Shown here one piece after another: positions 1-9,498 of a DNA stretch of 64,000 nucleotides. The translations under genes were made by a program, and so were the position numbers. Positions within the stretch are counted from its first letter, which is position 1. Each line of letters begins with the position of its first letter. Below the pieces are notes generated by a model, which did no database searches, had not been told where the DNA came from, and saw only the letters and a list, made by a program, of their open reading frames with translations. The DNA is from Zea mays (taxonomy: Eukaryota; Streptophyta; Magnoliopsida; Poales; Poaceae), in assembly GCF_902167145.1 (NCBI RefSeq), contig NC_050104.1, forward strand, positions 98,343,849-98,407,848, read 5' to 3'.

Positions 1-2
1 GC

Positions 3-153
3 TTAGCCGATCACTGGGGCAAGCGTGTGGAGGCTTACGTAGACGACGTGGTGATTAAGACAGAGAATCTGGAAAACTTCATCGAAGACTTACAGCTGGT
101 TTTCAACAGCCTGAGAAGATATAGATGGAAGCTCAATCCTGAGAAATGCGTCT
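3..153 (+). pseudogene. Ty3/gypsy reverse transcriptase fragment
   Basis: Translation in the frame of base 3 gives the gypsy reverse-transcriptase core with the catalytic motif YVDDVV (residues about 12-17) followed by the segment ending in KCVFGV. About 50 residues remain. In intact elements the polymerase thumb, RNase H and integrase follow; here the frame runs directly into the 89-bp repeat array and stops at base 212. The junction lies on TCGGGGT, which is present both in the reverse-transcriptase codons and at the start of each repeat, so the loss probably used microhomology. The fragment cannot encode an enzyme. Confidence 0.85.
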
Positions 154-598
154 TCGGGGTGACCACTATGCCCTACAAACGGAGCAATCGACTTAAGTCG
201 GCAACGACTTAAGGCGGTGCAACATGCTCACGCTTACTTAACTCGGGGTGACCACTATGCCCTACAAACGGAGCAATCGACTTAAGTCGGCAACGACTTA
301 AGGCGGTGCAACATGCTCACGCTTACTTAACTCGGGGTGACCACTATGCCCTACAAACGGAGCAATCGACTTAAGTCGGCAACGACTTAAGGCGGTGCAA
401 CATGCTCACGCTTACTTAACTCGGGGTGACCACTATGCCCTACAAACGGAGCAATCGACTTAAGTCGGCAACGACTTAAGGCGGTGCAACATGCTCACGC
501 TTACTTAACTCGGGGTGACCACTATGCCCTACAAACGGAGCAATCGACTTAAGTCGGCAACGACTTAAGGCGGTGCAACATGCTTACGCTTACTTTAC
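154..598. repeat. 89-bp tandem repeat, five copies
   Basis: Units start at 154, 243, 332, 421 and 510, an exact 89-bp period, followed by a diverged sixth start at 599. The five units look nearly identical by eye; the last differs at its end. Each unit holds the 12-bp palindrome CGACTTAAGTCG and then a second half-site CGACTTAAGG. The high identity implies recent expansion. Tandem repeats in this part of the element are expected for Grande. Confidence 0.95.
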
Positions 599-877
599 CT
601 AGGGTGACCACTAAACCCTACTAACGGAAGTTACCGGCTACAAGTCATTGACAGCTTAAACCAGTATAGCATACTCGCGCTTATACAGTTCAAGGGATGA
701 TCTCCATATCCCACAAGCAAACTTCATAATCATCATGCAGCGTTACCACAAACTTGCAAACTAATAAATTCTGATACAATAAGGGAGTAATCACGTCATT
801 CGAATGATAAGCCGATAAACCTCTAAACGAATACTTGATCATGCTAACTGCGCGCTCAGAGCACGCGAACTGTTTCT
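599..877. other. Grande internal spacer
   Basis: Non-coding DNA between the 89-bp array and the 3' end of the antisense gene. It starts with a decayed sixth repeat copy. I see no further structure. It should hold the 3' untranslated region of the antisense gene, but no clear poly(A) signal stands out. Confidence 0.5.
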
Positions 878-3800
878 TTATTTTCTAATGTCTTTCTCAG
901 GAACGACTGACGAAGAAGGGCGATTCGAGGAATCAGGGGCAGCATTCACGTCGGCTCTTATATCTTCAGGGACAGCCACTCCGGGTCTTCTCATCAAGAT
1001 TCGCCCCGCTCGAATAGCCTTGTCCATGGCTTTATCGCGCTGGGCTTTGAAAGTAGCAGCAGTCTCTTCAGCGGTTTTAGCGGCCAGCTGAGCAGTTTCT
1101 AATTCCCGAGCAGTGGTTTTCTTGGAAGCTCGGAGTTCCTTGACGGTGGCATCCTTTGCTGATAGCAACTGTGTAAGGCGGGCCATTTCGTCCGAAGATT
1201 CTTGCAGTTGACGGCGCTGATTGTCAAGCTCCTCCATCGTAAAACGGTGGCTCCTCTCCAAAATGGTCAGCGAGTTACTGGAATCTCGGTACAATCTGTC
1301 CAAGTTGTCGCGAGAAGCAGCAAGGATACGTTTTTCTTCCTACAAGCAAAAATCAAACTCATTCAGAATCCAAGAGCATGATAAGGCGAAGCACAGGTAC
1401 ATAAGCTACCTTCTCAGAGTCAAGCTGAGCATGAAGAGAAGAACTCAGAGCGTTGGCATCATCCAAAGCCGCAGAGACCTGACTCAACTCGATCTGACTT
1501 TGAGAATACTTCTCCTCGAAGTCAGCACATCGTCGAGCCATTTCAGCTTGAGCTTGAGAGTGTTTTTCTTCAAGAACTGTGATCTGCCGAGTCATCCCTA
1601 TCAAGAGGTATTCAAACAAAATGAGGTCAGAAGGTAAAACAACCTACGGGCAAGAACAAAGAAGAAGAAGAAAGAACAATGACCAGCATTGGTGGCCTCC
1701 AACTCAGATACACGACGATGAAGCAACACTGGATTCCAACGCTCGAGAGATGACGCCACTTCTGGGGTAGAAGCACCCTGTGATTTCAGTTGACTGGCCA
1801 ATCCATTCACCAAAGCCTGACGAGAAGAACAGATGAGCATAATGACAGCAGTTCATGCAACATAAAAGATCAAACTAAAGCACAGCACCTGGAGGTTGGA
1901 AAAGAATGAAGGGATCCCCAAGTCAGGAGAAATCAGCTGATAATCAGGTGTCAGACCACCACCCGAAGCAGTTTGCAGTAGACCAGCAGGAACGAGCTCA
2001 GTACATTCAGCAGAGCTTAACGCCAGACCAGTGGGGATGCTGCCCTCCAAAGCGACCCCCTGGTCCGGAGTTTGAGCCACCATCATGCCGCCAGAGTGTG
2101 GAGGTGAACCCACATGAACATCCATGGAAGTGCAGGAGGGAGACCTCGCTCGGACACCCTCGGGGGCTGGGTCAAGGTTGGCACTGCCCACTTGAGCCGG
2201 GTTACCCCCAGCAACACCCTCGGGGGCTGGGTAGTGGCCTACGCTCCTCACCTGAGCTGAGTCCTCCCCGGCGACACCCTCGGGGGCTGGGCAAATGTTA
2301 GCACTATTCAAAGGATCCAAGCTCTCTGCCGTGACCACCTCTAAGGTCGACGGGCCTTCAGCTACCTCCGCAGGATCAGGACAATCCAAGTCATCATCCC
2401 GGCCCTCGAGATCGTGCTCCAAGGTCGACGAGGCACGGGACGACCTCAACCCAGCATCTGGCACGGCCGCACAAGTTTCTGTTGCATCAACGTCTGCAGG
2501 TTCCAACAACAAGTTCTCAGGGACCATATCCTCTAGAGCTTGATCAAAATTGGCCATGGACAGTTCTTGCAGACCAATAAGAGCAGACAAGGCAGGAGAA
2601 GGAACCCCACTACTACCGCCGCTAGCGACGAATTGCCGACTGTTTTTCCGAGTCAATGGAGTTTCATTCTCTTCCTCCTCATCTTCCACGGCAACAGCAC
2701 AAACAGCACCCTCATTGGGGTCAGCAGCAGGCGGAGCACACCCATTGGGATCAATGTCAGCTAGGCCAGTTGCAGTCATTTCTTCGATAGCAGGAGCTAA
2801 GGTGCTGGTATCCTCGTCAAAGCTGGACACTCGCCGGAGGCGTCTCCTTTTCTTCTTCTGCTCATCAGCAGAAGGCTCGGGCTGACTGGTTCGGCTAGGG
2901 CGCCTCGGGCGAGTACTGACAGATTTCGAGACGTCCAAGGTCGCATCAACCTCTGGAAGAGGCACCACTGCCAATGTACCATCAGGACCAGTATCAGATG
3001 AATCCTCAGCTAGCAGATCGAGCATATCATTTATGTCTGCATCACTAGGGTTCAGGGGCACTTCAAAATAAATCTGCCGTTCATCATCAGGTATCTCCCC
3101 GAGCGAAGCAACTAAGGAACGGACCTCTTCAGCAGAAGGTCGCACTCTAGGACCCAAATTGCTATCTGTCACGGGTGGATTGGACACAAAAAGAGTGAAG
3201 GCTTGGGAAGAAGGTAGGTTCCAAGCCGAGTATGCCACTGGAGCTCCAACGTTTGAAACTTTACCCCTGAGGATCATTTCGAGTCGGCTCACCAAATCAA
3301 CAGAAGGAATTCTCCTATTAGTAACTCGGGTCGAGTCGGCCAGCCCTCGGTAAATATACGCCGGATAGGCCCTGTCTTTCAACGGCTGAATGTTTTTGAA
3401 AACAAAATCTGTGACCACAGCTTCGGCAGTCAGACCTCTTTCCTTCAGTAGGCCAACTTCAGTAAGCAACACGCCCGCCTCGGCTACTTCTTGGTCCGTG
3501 GGAGATTCAGTCCAACTCGGAGTACGAACGTCTGCCTGTCTCCCTGAGCGGGAAGGGAGAGAATTTCCATAATTATCCATTATAAACCACTCCAGACGCC
3601 AACCTTTAATGCTGTCTTTGAGGGGTATCTCGAGATACTCGGTCTTCCGCCCCCGGCGCATCTCTAAACTGGCACCTCCGACCAATTGATGTTGCCCCCC
3701 GGCCATCCCAGGACGGCAGTGATACAGATACTTCCACAAGCCAAAATGCGGCAGCACGCCAAGATAAGCTTCGCAAAGGTGAACGAAAATAGAGATTTGG

Positions 3801-4132
3801 AGAATGGAGTTAGGGTTCAAGTGAGTCAGGTTGATGTGATAAAAATCAAGGATACCACGGAAAAAAGGAGATATGGGAAGGCCGAGGCCGCGAAGAAGGA
3901 AAGGAGTGTAAACCACTGACTCGTGGGTATCTTCAGTTGGGACAGTGGTCCCGTGGCAAGAACGCCAAGAACAGAGTTCCCGTGGAGGGAGAACCCCGAT
4001 GGAAACAAGGCGGAGAAGCTCAGCTTCAGAAATCACAGACATATGGTTACCTGCGAAAGGTAACTGACTGTTGGGGTCGATGGCGGGGATCACTGCAGCA
4101 GACGAGTTCGCGGTTTTCCTCTTGGGCGCCAT
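878..4132 (-). CDS. Antisense gene of Grande-like element (gene23 / Transposase_28-like), four exons
   Basis: Four exons read on the minus strand: 4132-1889, 1816-1684, 1597-1410 and 1339-878. Each intron has GT at the donor and AG at the acceptor, and the phases (0, 1, 0) join without a stop, giving about 1008 residues. I chose the ATG at 4132 (MAPKRKTANSS); the frame is open upstream to 4276. Residues about 30-230 match the plant 'putative gypsy type transposon' domain (Pfam Transposase_28), with the segment RGLGLPISPFFRGILDFYHI. The middle is acidic, Pro/Ser-rich and carries KKKRRRLRR, a likely nuclear signal. The last three exons are rich in Glu, Gln, Lys and Leu heptads and look like a coiled coil. 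Its molecular role is unknown. It is intact although pol on the other strand is destroyed. Confidence 0.75.
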
Positions 4133-4412
4133 CTTGTTTCTCGCTGGCGAAACAAAGCAGGAGGCGAGTGGCGGAGGAGACTCAGATGCGGAAATGCAAG
4201 AACTAGGGCACGGAAAGCAAAGGCGGCTAAAAAGCGCGACTCTTAAGGGATATTCTTGAGCCAGATACCTTTTCAAAAGTGCCCAGTCATCACCCAGCGG
4301 TCATCTCCGAAATCCCGGCATGCCACGTGGATATCTAACAGTTATTTCCAAGAAAGCTGATATGCCACCTCATCACTCGGCCATTTTCCTCAAAGTAACT
4401 TGAGAAGCTGGC
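4133..4412 (-). promoter_or_regulatory. Leader and proximal upstream region of the antisense gene
   Basis: This lies between the chosen ATG and the 81-bp array. It includes one extra CACGTG at about 4325. No strong TATA box is visible on the minus strand. Promoter function is inferred from position only. Confidence 0.35.
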
Positions 4413-5083
4413 TATCACTCGGCGCTGCCTCTAAAACGCCGACCACGTGTTCGATCGCTCGACATTACTTCTAAAATGCCGACGCCGACCTTCAATCACT
4501 CGGCGTTGCCTCTAAAACGCCGACCACGTGTTCGATCGCTCGGCATTACTTCTAAAATGCCGACGCCGACCTTCAATCACTCGGCGTTGCCTCTAAAACG
4601 CCGACCACGTGTTCGATCGCTCGGCATTACTTCTAAAATGCCGACGCCGACCTTCAATCACTCGGCGTTGCTTCTAAAACGCCGACCACGTGTTCAATAG
4701 CTCGGCATTACTTCTAAAATGCCGACGCCGACCTTCAATCACTCGGCGCTGCATCTAAAACGCCGACCACGTGTTCAATCGCTCGGCATTACTTCTAAAA
4801 TGCCGACGCCGACCTTCAATCACTCGGTGTTGCCTCTAAAACGCCGACCACGTGTCCAAACACTCAGCATTACTTCTAAAATGCTGATGCCGACATTTAA
4901 TCACTCGGCGTTATTTCTAAAATATCAGCCCCGTATTTTGTCGCTTGGCATTACTTCTAAAATGCCGATGCCGACCTTCTACCATTCGACATTGCCTCTA
5001 AAACGCTGGTCTTGTGTTCGATTGCTCAGTGTTACTTCTAAAAAACGCTGATGTCAATCTTCGCATCGCTCGGCGCTGTTTTT
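4413..5083. repeat. 81-bp tandem array with phased G-boxes
   Basis: About eight 81-bp units alternate GGCGTT and GGCATT blocks around the shared string CTCTAAAACGCCGACC. Six units carry the G-box core CACGTG at 4444, 4525, 4606, 4687, 4768 and 4849, exactly 81 bp apart. The last two units have lost it. The array lies just upstream of the antisense gene (start 4132), so it may be its promoter or enhancer. The 81-bp period is a multiple of three, so frames through it stay open, but I do not regard those as genes. Confidence 0.9.
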
Positions 5084-5334
5084 TGCTATATCAAAAGAAT
5101 CGGTTCAACATTCAGCAAAAGCAGTGGCAAGTCATCAAAAAGAGGGGATAAGCGACAATCTTCATTAAAAGGAAGTTGACGAGTTGGTACTTCCCTAATT
5201 CTACACTACATCACTACTACTACTAAACTACAATATACTACTCTACATTACTACTACTACTAAATTACACTAATTACTACTACATTATTCTAGCTATACT
5301 AAACTATACTAATATCTAAGAAGACCAGTGGCGT
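5084..5334. other. Spacer with short ACT/TAC repeats
   Basis: Low-complexity DNA rich in CTACTA and TACTAC triplets between the 81-bp array and the small antisense ORF. No gene or signal recognised. Confidence 0.5.
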
Positions 5335-5506
5335 CTAGCCACTGGCCCTGCCCCTGCTCCTGCCGCCGCCGCCGCCCTTGGTGCTGCCCCTGCTGCTGCC
5401 CTTGGTGCTGTCCCCGCTGCCGCCGCCGCCGCCCTTGGTGCTGCCCCTGCTGCTGCCCTTGGTGCTGTCCCTGCTGCCGTCGCCGCCGCCCCTGCCACTG
5501 CCGTCG

Positions 5507-5545
<39 letters not shown>

Positions 5546-5823
5546 TCTTCACCCTCGTCGCCGCCGTCCGAGTCCTCCTCATCCGAGGAGTACTCCGACT
5601 CGTCCGAGCCTTCGAGCCCGGCGCGCTCGACGGCCCGGATATATGTCCAGACCTCCGCGGCTATCCCCTGGGAGTCGTCCGAGTCATCGGACGACGCCGG
5701 GGGAGAGACGGGAGCCGGAGACCCCTCGGGCTCGGAGGAGAACTCCTCCTCCGAGTATTCTGAGTCACCAAACTCCTCCGATGGAGGAGTCGGCTCACGC
5801 TTGCGTTTGTTGTTCTTGCCCAT
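5335..5823 (-). CDS. Small acidic antisense ORF of Grande-like element
   Basis: 162 residues from the ATG at 5823 (MGKNNKRKREPTPP). I prefer this start over an in-frame ATG 78 bp upstream because the basic cluster NKRKR follows it at once and looks like a nuclear signal. The middle is dominated by Ser, Glu and Asp, with a run of 13 Asp encoded by a GAC trinucleotide tract. The C-terminal third is a Gly/Ser/Arg repeat built from the unit DSTKGSSRGSTKGGGGG. A TATAAATAA on the minus strand at 5915-5907 is at a suitable distance. No enzymatic domain is visible and function is unknown. The triplet repeats could also make this a chance ORF. Confidence 0.5.
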
Positions 5824-5906
5824 GGTTAAAAGTTTTGGGAGAGAAGAAAGGGAAGAGGCAGTAAGGAGCAGCGAAGAGATGTGAAGAAACCAGAGAAGCA
5901 AAGGGG

Positions 5907-5915
5907 TTATTTATA
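5907..5915 (-). promoter_or_regulatory. TATA box of small antisense ORF
   Basis: TATAAATAA on the minus strand about 85 bp upstream of the ATG at 5823. The spacing suits a transcript start near 5880. Confidence 0.5.
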
Positions 5916-5923
5916 GAAGGGAA

Positions 5924-6538
5924 AGGCAACCACTCACTTCTAACCGCGGTCACTGAACAGTCGCAAGGCATTCAATAAGCACTTCCACCCACCCGAAGAC
6001 ACGTCAGACGGCGGACGCCGTTTCATGCAACTCTACACCCATTGGGACTCCAGTCAACAGCGCAAAGGATATGATTACACTAGCCGTCCCATCGCATTAC
6101 TACTCAGAGGCAACTGGCTAAAACACTCAGCGTACCAAGTCGTCCCTTGCCCACACCCATTGGGGGGGGACGCCCAGGAATTATCAGTATATTTTTCAAA
6201 CGGTCACATCCGTGCAGGGCATGCAGTGAATACCTCAAGACAAAAATGAGATATCAGTAAGGATCAGAGGAAAGCCAAATATAACCAACAAAGTACAAGA
6301 TATGGCCGACAGAAGCGACTTGAAGACTAGACAGAGAACGTCCATCAAATGTCCAATCAGTCACAGAGCAAATAAATTACACTACCTAGCGAGATATGGA
6401 TGGATTGCGAACTCGGCTGCAAAAGACAAAATACATGCTGACCTCTGAAGCATAATATTGATGACATAGCGCGGATGACATCATGCCAATTTTTTACAAG
6501 CAGAAAGGATAATTTTCAGCAAAAGGACACAGAAGGAA
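5924..6538. other. Grande internal non-coding region
   Basis: No supported gene. ACACCCATTGGG, the core that follows the later stem-loops, also occurs alone near 6046 and 6161, which may be older remnants of that repeat unit. Confidence 0.45.
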
Positions 6539-6981
6539 GACCTTCAAGTGGATTATCCTCAAAAATCCACTTGAAGGTCGGGGGCTACACCCATTGGGTG
6601 CACCTTCGGTGCACCCCATGGATTATCATTCTAAATCAATATAGTGCCGACCTCTAAGGCGTGGAGCAAGATTGGAAAGATCAATCCTCAACTGAGATGC
6701 AGGAGCGCGAATGGAGATAATCTTTGGAGAAGACCTTTGAGTAGATTATCTTCTAAAATCTACTCAAAGGTCGGGGGCTACACCCATTGGGTGCACCTCC
6801 GGTGCACCCAATAAAATCCAGGGTCTTACAATCTAAAAATGCCGACCTCTAAGGCACAAGCACAAAACCAAACTTTGGTCGGACGAACGATCAGAGTCAA
6901 AAAAAAAACAGCAGGAAGTCATTTTTTGGACCTTGGATCTTTGGGTCGATTACCTCTAAATCAACCCAAAGATCGGGGGCT
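6539..6981 (+). repeat. Three stem-loop plus G-tract units before the 3' LTR
   Basis: Each unit is a 14-bp inverted repeat with an 11-13 nt loop, followed at once by CGGGGGCT. Stems pair 6539-6552 with 6566-6579, 6732-6745 with 6759-6772, and 6936-6949 with 6961-6974. The stems differ in sequence between units but still pair: units 1 and 2 perfectly, unit 3 with one mismatch. Units 1 and 2 continue with ACACCCATTGGGTG and a second hairpin GGGTGCACC-loop-GGTGCACCC. In unit 3 the G-tract is the polypurine tract abutting the LTR. Confidence 0.85.
6968..6981 (+). promoter_or_regulatory. Polypurine tract (plus-strand primer site)
   Basis: AAAGATCGGGGGCT immediately precedes the LTR start TGTGGGGG at 6982. 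This is the normal position for priming plus-strand DNA synthesis. Its 5' half is also the right arm of the third stem-loop. Confidence 0.75.
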
Positions 6982-7594
6982 TGTGGGGGATAGATATCCC
7001 CTGGGTCCACTAAAGAAGTAATAGGCCTCACGAAAGGCCCGAGGGCCCAACAATTCGTAAGGTCATTCTTTCGTGGGCCTAGGGAAAGACCACCAACAAA
7101 GAAGAGAAGACGTGAGACCCGGACGGCCCACAACGTCGAACGAATGAATCACAACAAAGACCCGACTTTCCCGCGCTGAAGCCCCATGCAGCGCAGCCAT
7201 GCGAGGATAAGTCGGCAAGGGTTACGTAGGGATAAACTCAAAGAGGTTCACTACCTTTTAGTTACTTGTTGTTATCATATCACATGTACTGCTCCACGGT
7301 CGAATATATAAGGCCTAGGGGGCACCCCTTCAGCACGATCGACTCTGTTCTACTTAGCCACCCACAAAAACTCTCTGCACCCTCTACCCAGAGAATCCTC
7401 TTGTAATCACACTCATATACTCACCAGGACGTAGGGTATTACGCACTTCTAAGCGGCCCGAACCTGTAAATCTTGTCCATTGTCCTTCGTGCGATCGGCA
7501 CGAACCATTTTGCTACAGTTGTCGACACCGTCCTACTCCTAAAAACACCTTGAGGGGCAACCCCGGGTGTGCGGTCGGACCCAAAACACCGACA
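6982..7594 (+). repeat. Grande-like 3' LTR
   Basis: 613 bp from TGTGGGGGATAG to ACACCGACA, following a polypurine tract. The length fits the roughly 600-bp Grande LTR. A TATA element (TATATAAGG) lies at 7305. The first 20 bases contain the palindrome GGGGATA-GA-TATCCCC. GTGAC follows as the putative target-site duplication. Confidence 0.85.
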
Positions 7595-9433
7595 GTGACC
7601 CTGGAGCCACCCTAGCACGCGCCTGCCTCAACTCTGGTGACCTCATCGCCGCAGAGAGGAGCAGCGCCGCCCGCAGCCGTTCATCCCTCCCTAATCTGAT
7701 CTCCCTCGTCCGATCTTGATCGCACGGCCCAGATCGCGGATACCGCTTCGCGCACGCGCGCCCGACGCCCCCTGGCCCGCCTGTCAGCGCTCGCCAGCCC
7801 GCGCGCATGCGCCCTCGGCCGTAGATCTAATCTCGGTCGTCGGTTCCTGATCTAACGGTTGGAATCACCTGATACCCCTTCGCGCGGTAGTTTTATTAAA
7901 GAGACCCTCGGTTTGTTTATAATCAACCCGCCATCCCTAGTTTTCATGCGCAGGCCCCTGTATTCTTGCAGATTGAACCCTGGACTTTTAAATATTCATA
8001 TAATTAGACCTAATTTCATATTTTGAATTCTCAAACTTGTTTATTTCATATCTTTTGCATATGAACTCCAAATTTAGTGATTCAAATTGCAAAATGTTCA
8101 TAGTATTATTCTCTGTTCAAATAAATTAGTTCCATTTACACCCTGTGCTTTCTATATTTATGGATAACTATTAACTAGTATATGTATAGATTTTGTGTAT
8201 TTAATAAAATAAAAAAGGGAAAACCCTAGAGATTAAAACATGTTTAATCTTGTGAGATTAATAATGTGTATTACATAAATTCATCTCTGTTTTAATTTTT
8301 AGGTCACCATAAAATAAATTTAACTAGGTTATGTAACTATGGGCAATACTTAAAGGAATAATAATCTATTTCTAAATGAAGTTAGTTTGTGTTATAGTTT
8401 ATGTTATACTTTGATCTCATTATCCTTTATGTAGTATTGTGTCTTTTAAGATGTATTCCTATGTTTGTACATGTTTGGTGTGCTGTTCATTTATACTTTC
8501 CAAATGTATTGAATGCATGCTCGCTTTATTTAGACAACAAGCAGTCCGAGGTTCTTGAGTGTGTTGTTGGAGACCTTCCTAAGCAACAACTTGGTGAAGG
8601 CAAGTGTCCTCTGACCTGTTATGTCCTACATTCTTTATGATTCACTGTCCCGCATTACTTTATGAAACCTAAGGATTGACTAGTCTGTATGTACCTTATC
8701 CTTGTTTACCTTTTGGGTTATCATGGTTAGCATTTTGCTATTGCCTTAACTTAATCAATGAACATGATGTGATTATTTATGATACGATGATGTTATTCCA
8801 ATGATGATATTTTGATATTCTAGGGGGCTCAGGCCTTTTCCTGAGTACCTCTCCGTAAGGACCTGTTCGTGGAGTGACCACCCGGGATAACAGTGCAGCC
8901 ATGAGGGTGGAATGGGATGCCCTTAGCTGATTAATTAGATGAACCCAGAGGTGTAGTTGGCTTTGCCGGAGGGCCGTCATTGGGGGCTGGGGTGTAGTGC
9001 TCGCTCTACCAAGTGGGGTGCAGAGGTTCATTCGATTTGGTTTTGTTAGTCACCCACTTTGGGGAGGTGTACTGTGTTTGTACGACTAGCGAAACCTAAC
9101 GAGCAGCTATGCACCAGGGGAGTCTTTGTAAAGGCTACGTAGTGTATCCCTGGCCATTCGCCTTGGTAGTGAAGATCGGGTCTGTACAACCTAGACTGGA
9201 AAGGGATCACGACTCGTGGGTAAAATGTGCAACCTCTGCAGAGTGTTAGAAACTGGTATATCAGCCAAGCTCATGGTTAAGAGCAGCCTTGGGATCCTAT
9301 TTGATTAGAAGAACTTTGGATACTTTTATGATGATGGTTAACAATGATGATATAAATCTGATCTCTGATATTTCCACTTTTGAGGAAGTACTTTTGGGTA
9401 ATAACTGGGTTTATTACTAAAACTTGGCTCTAT
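7595..9433 (+). repeat. Long gypsy LTR (Tekay/Prem1-like), left piece
   Basis: This non-coding block resumes after the Helitron at 16579 and ends at 17081 in CCAAAATCGGGTGTGACA. I infer one Del/Tekay-type LTR because the terminus has the TGTGACA form and because the piece at 8821-9250 resembles non-coding DNA typical of such grass LTRs. Its true 5' end is hidden by the Grande insertion. Frames inside are short and unsupported. Confidence 0.55.
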
Positions 9434-9450
9434 TCTCTACTACACCTTAA

Positions 9451-9498
9451 GGCTGGAGCGAGGGCGTCCACCAACGTCACCGTGCCCCCGCTCCAGCC
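9451..9498 (+). repeat. Helitron 5' subterminal inverted repeat
   Basis: GGCTGGAGCG at 9451-9460 pairs perfectly with CGCTCCAGCC at 9489-9498, starting 17 bp from the 5' terminus. Confidence 0.7.

Larger units (their letters stand above)
1..7594 (+). mobile_element. Grande-like Ty3/gypsy element, 3' portion
   Basis: The block runs from a reverse-transcriptase fragment through a long non-pol region to a polypurine tract and a 613-bp 3' LTR. The layout is pol, tandem repeats, a large gene on the opposite strand, more repeats, then LTR. This is the arrangement known for the maize Grande family, whose reverse-strand gene is called gene23. The 5' LTR, gag and most of pol lie left of the window or are deleted. 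GTGAC at 7595-7599 is the presumed right target-site duplication; its partner is outside the window. The element sits in a longer gypsy LTR that resumes at 7595. Family assignment rests on layout and is an inference. Confidence 0.8.

Noticed and set aside
154..598. Possible CRISPR-like array
   Set aside because: The 89-bp units are contiguous copies without unique spacers, and this is a plant nuclear retroelement.
1906..2885. Plus-strand frames across 1906-2885 and 3937-4259
   Set aside because: They are shadows of the large minus-strand exon and have no recognisable content.
4476..5051. Tandem peptide repeat gene (unit MPTPTFNHSALPLKRRPRVR)
   Set aside because: The 81-bp repeat period is a multiple of three, so any frame without a stop stays open. 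No start signal or promoter on that strand, and the array better fits an upstream region of the antisense gene.
5328..5884. Plus-strand open frames opposite the acidic ORF
   Set aside because: Pro/Cys/Arg and Leu/Pro homopolymer-like translations of the triplet repeats. The minus-strand frame has the better start and a TATA box.
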